Shown here: positions 62,042 through 64,000 of the stretch, piece after piece
Layout: each line of letters starts with the position of its first letter
Position numbering within the stretch: the stretch's first letter is position 1
Origin: Mycolicibacterium frederiksbergense
GTDB taxonomy: Bacteria > Actinomycetota > Actinomycetes > Mycobacteriales > Mycobacteriaceae
Length of the DNA: 64,000 bases
Assembly (NCBI RefSeq): GCF_012223425.1
Contig: NZ_CP038798.1
Span: forward strand, 204,344 to 268,343
Direction: 5' to 3'
The notes under the pieces: model-generated
What the model was told of the DNA's origin: nothing
What the model saw: the letters and a program-made list of their open reading frames with translations, nothing else
The model's database searches: none
Made by a program: the position numbers and the translations under genes

Positions 62042-62982
62042 TCACGAGGCTGACTGCTGCGCCAGTTGGTCGTTGACCTGTTCAGGTCGTTGCCAGTAGG
62101 CGAATGCCAGGCCGGTGACCGCATGGTGAAGTGGGATGTAGTCGACGACCTCGGCCGGCAGTGTGTCGAATGCTCCTGCGGCGGTGATCCATGCCCGGAT
62201 CTCGCCGGTGCCACGTGATAGGTGCCGGAGTCAACGGTGAACAGGTTCTCGAGCTCACGGCCTTGGCCCTCGCGCAGCTTGTTCAGCACCCAGTTGTCCA
62301 GATCGCAGTCGATCCAGCCGGCACGCGACCTGCTGGATCGTGGACAAGCCGCAGAGGCCAACACTGCGACCCGTTCGGGTCGCGAATCGGCGATCTCGCG
62401 TATTGCACTCCCAGCTCGTAGCAGCGTGCGGCCGTGGGCAGCGGATGAAGTAGCAGTTGAGGAAGACCGAACAATGGGATGCCCATATCGGCTATACCCA
62501 GAAAGCGCCCGGCGAGTGAAAGCGTGTCCGATGCCGTGCGCTTGCTCAGCGGCTCAATTCGGTCATGACCGCCACGTCGAAGCCGACTCGACAAGACCTG
62601 TTGCCAGGCAGTGGCGAACTCGCGCCGCATTCATATCTATACGTTCGTCGATGCCCGGTTGGTCGCGAAGCGCGCAGTGTGTGCCACTGACTTCGTGCCG
62701 CAGTAGACCGCCAACGTCGGGTTGAACGCCGAACCAAAAACCTCGGCCTGATCGTCACCGATGATGATGACACGTCGGGATCGGCTCCTGGATCACCGAA
62801 CGCAACCGCGCGAGGTTCGCGTCGATCCGCCGTTTGGCAGCAGCGTTTGTCGCAGCGTTCTCCTGTGCGGCCGAAAGTGGTTGCGCTACATCACCTCGCA
62901 TCAATTCGTAGGCTCGGGGCCAATCATCGACTGGCAGCAGGATGGCTGGCGCATGGGAAGTTGCGACGCCTAGCGTAAGCAT
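62042..62982 (-). pseudogene. Class III extradiol ring-cleavage dioxygenase (LigB superfamily), many frameshifts
   Basis: ATG 62982 begins MLTLGVATSHAPAILLPVDD, the LigB-type start with the iron-binding His. AAQENAATNAAAKRRIDANL follows, then in shifting frames DDQAEVFGSAFNPTLAVYCG, GRFLGIADMGIPLFG, and AGWIDCDLDNWVLNKLREGQ with ENLFTVDSGTYHVAP. At least five one-base shifts occur before the stop at 62042. It would open a catechol-type ring, and the lower-pathway enzymes downstream fit a meta-cleavage product. Confidence 0.78.
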
Positions 62983-62990
62983 TTTCAGCC

Positions 62991-63377
62991 CTAATCGGAT
63001 AGTGTGAGGTGGATTTTCTGGTCGACGATCTGGATCGGATACGTCTTGATCGGGAATATTGCGGGCAGCGAACAGGCCCGCCCGGTGGTGAGATCGAACT
63101 TCGCAAAGTGCATCGGGCACTCGACCTGACAGTTCTCGACGAACCCCTCGGCCAACGAAGCGTCTGCGTGGCTGCAGGTATCACTCACGGCGAAGTACTG
63201 GCCCTCCGAACTAATCACGGCGATCGGTTCAGGCAGTTCCGGACGCTCGATGCGCAGCCCCTCGCCTGACACATCGGTGGTATCGCAAAGATAGATCTCA
63301 GACGGGCCGAGGGTCAGCACGGTCGACTTCCCTTCGTGCTGCCTCGGCGGGTGGCCGGCCTGGTCATCTGTCAGCAT
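62991..63377 (-). CDS. Rieske-type 2Fe-2S ferredoxin
   Basis: The frame from ATG 63377 gives 128 aa; the conserved part starts around YLCDTTDVSGEGLRIERP. Cluster ligands are C-S-H in SDTCSHADASLAEGF and C-PM-H in VECPMHFAKFDLTTGRACS. IAVISSEGQYFAVS precedes them. This is the small ferredoxin of multi-component ring-hydroxylating dioxygenases. The matching oxygenase must be outside the window to the right, as none of the genes here has its alpha/beta subunits. Confidence 0.9.
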   Translation of the reverse strand: MLTDDQAGHPPRQHEGKSTVLTLGPSEIYLCDTTDVSGEGLRIERPELPEPIAVISSEGQYFAVSDTCSHADASLAEGFVENCQVECPMHFAKFDLTTGRACSLPAIFPIKTYPIQIVDQKIHLTLSD

Positions 63378-63420
63378 GGATTCTCACTCATCGTTCGGAG
63401 TTGGATCGTGTGGGTCGGAC

Positions 63421-64000
63421 TCATGGCGCTGCCAGGAACTCCGTTGCCACCCGGTTGAATTCCTCCGCCTTCTCGACCTGAGCCCAGTGGCCGCACCGTC
63501 GGAACACCAACAAGCGGGATTCCGGGATCTCGCGGAGTAGGAGCAAGCCAATTTCGAGCGGATTGACCCGGTCCTCTCGGCCCCAGATGATCAATGTCCT
63601 GGCCTGGATCTGCGTTAGCTCGGGGGTCTGGTCACGCCATGGTGCTGCAGATGTCCCGGTCGGCGTCTCTCGCAAGGGTGACCGCTGGGACGCTTCGAGC
63701 CGTCGCTCGAAGGCTTCGGGAGTCATCACCGACGGGTCGAAGAGCATCACGTCGACCACGCGTCGCACAGTTTCCCGCGTCGGGTTCTCGGCGGCGGCCC
63801 GGATTGCTCGATGACCTTCGGTGGGCTGCAGAGCGGTGATGGTCGAGAGTGTGCCCCCGGCACCCATGAGGACCAGACGTTCAACCCGGTCCGGGAAGTC
63901 GACGGCGACAGCCATGGCGACCGAACCACCCATCGAGTTGCCGACGATGCTGGCGCGGTCGATACCGAGCACATCCATCAGGTCGCGCACCACCTGTGCC
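63421..64000 (-). CDS. Alpha/beta hydrolase of meta-cleavage pathways (5' end outside window)
   Basis: The gene runs in from the right edge and the last 193 residues are visible. It has the Ser nucleophile elbow GNSMGGSVAMAVA, the Asp in IIWGREDRVNPLEIG and the His in FRRCGHWAQVEKAEEFNRV, all three catalytic residues. This is the MhpC/BphD/HsaD-type carbon-carbon hydrolase that cleaves ring-fission products to 2-hydroxypenta-2,4-dienoate and an acid. It supplies the hydratase downstream. Confidence 0.9.
   Translation of the reverse strand, partial: AQVVRDLMDVLGIDRASIVGNSMGGSVAMAVAVDFPDRVERLVLMGAGGTLSTITALQPTEGHRAIRAAAENPTRETVRRVVDVMLFDPSVMTPEAFERRLEASQRSPLRETPTGTSAAPWRDQTPELTQIQARTLIIWGREDRVNPLEIGLLLLREIPESRLLVFRRCGHWAQVEKAEEFNRVATEFLAAP

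Overview
This 64 kb window looks like accessory DNA of a mycobacterium or close relative (Mycolicibacterium, Mycobacteroides, possibly a megaplasmid or large genomic island). The evidence is a complete yrbE-mce operon, high-GC actinobacterial codon use with frequent GTG/TTG starts, a divergent mycobacterial-type atpE, a pseudo-ATPase related to type VII secretion EccC, and mycobacterial toxin-antitoxin pairs. No rRNA, tRNA or CRISPR array was recognised.

Layout. (1) 1-13 kb is plasmid- or island-like: the C-terminus of a large coiled-coil protein, a membrane Ser/Thr kinase, YefM-YoeB, a Phd/YefM-EccC-like fusion protein, a small HTH protein, a TetR regulator, a HigB-HigA pair, decayed excisionase and methyltransferase genes, a HEPN/ApeA-like protein and an orphan ATP synthase c-subunit gene. 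(2) 13-31.6 kb is an intact aromatic-acid catabolic cluster: LysR and GntR regulators, two SDR dehydrogenases, a phthalate-4,5-dioxygenase-type Rieske oxygenase, a 4,5-dihydroxyphthalate-decarboxylase-like protein, two ferredoxins, two FAD ferredoxin reductases, a P450, an aldehyde dehydrogenase, a PanB-like protein, and LigJ- and LigK-like enzymes of the protocatechuate/gallate 4,5-cleavage lower pathway. The ring-cleavage dioxygenase for that route is not in the window. (3) 31.9-46.7 kb is a graveyard of nested mobile elements: an IS3 remnant carrying an IS256-family insertion, an IS30-family element, truncated MFS and dienelactone-hydrolase genes, an FAD monooxygenase, a decayed serine resolvase, and an IS21-family element whose istB is split in its Walker A codons by a 3,959-bp Tn554-like three-gene integrase transposon. 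(4) 46.7-56.0 kb is a yrbEA-yrbEB-mceABCDEF lipid or steroid-type importer operon, with mceC and mceD in one open frame and frameshifts in mceE and mceF. (5) 56.2-64 kb holds a second aldehyde dehydrogenase, frameshifted and cut by a second IS256 copy with a clear 8-bp target duplication. It is followed on the minus strand by a meta-cleavage lower pathway: C-C hydrolase, Rieske ferredoxin, class III extradiol dioxygenase, 2-keto-4-pentenoate hydratase, acetaldehyde dehydrogenase and 4-hydroxy-2-oxovalerate aldolase.

How the genes fit together. Regions 2 and 5 can together activate, cleave and funnel aromatic compounds to pyruvate, oxaloacetate and acetyl-CoA, and the Mce system is a plausible uptake route for a hydrophobic substrate. 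Repeated ATGA overlaps show translational coupling inside both catabolic blocks.

Sequence quality. Single-base frameshifts are dense from about 53.9 to 62.8 kb. The second IS256 copy differs from the first mainly by two one-base deletions in G and C runs, so many disrupted genes there may be sequencing errors rather than true pseudogenes. All calls come from reading the sequence. No database search was run.
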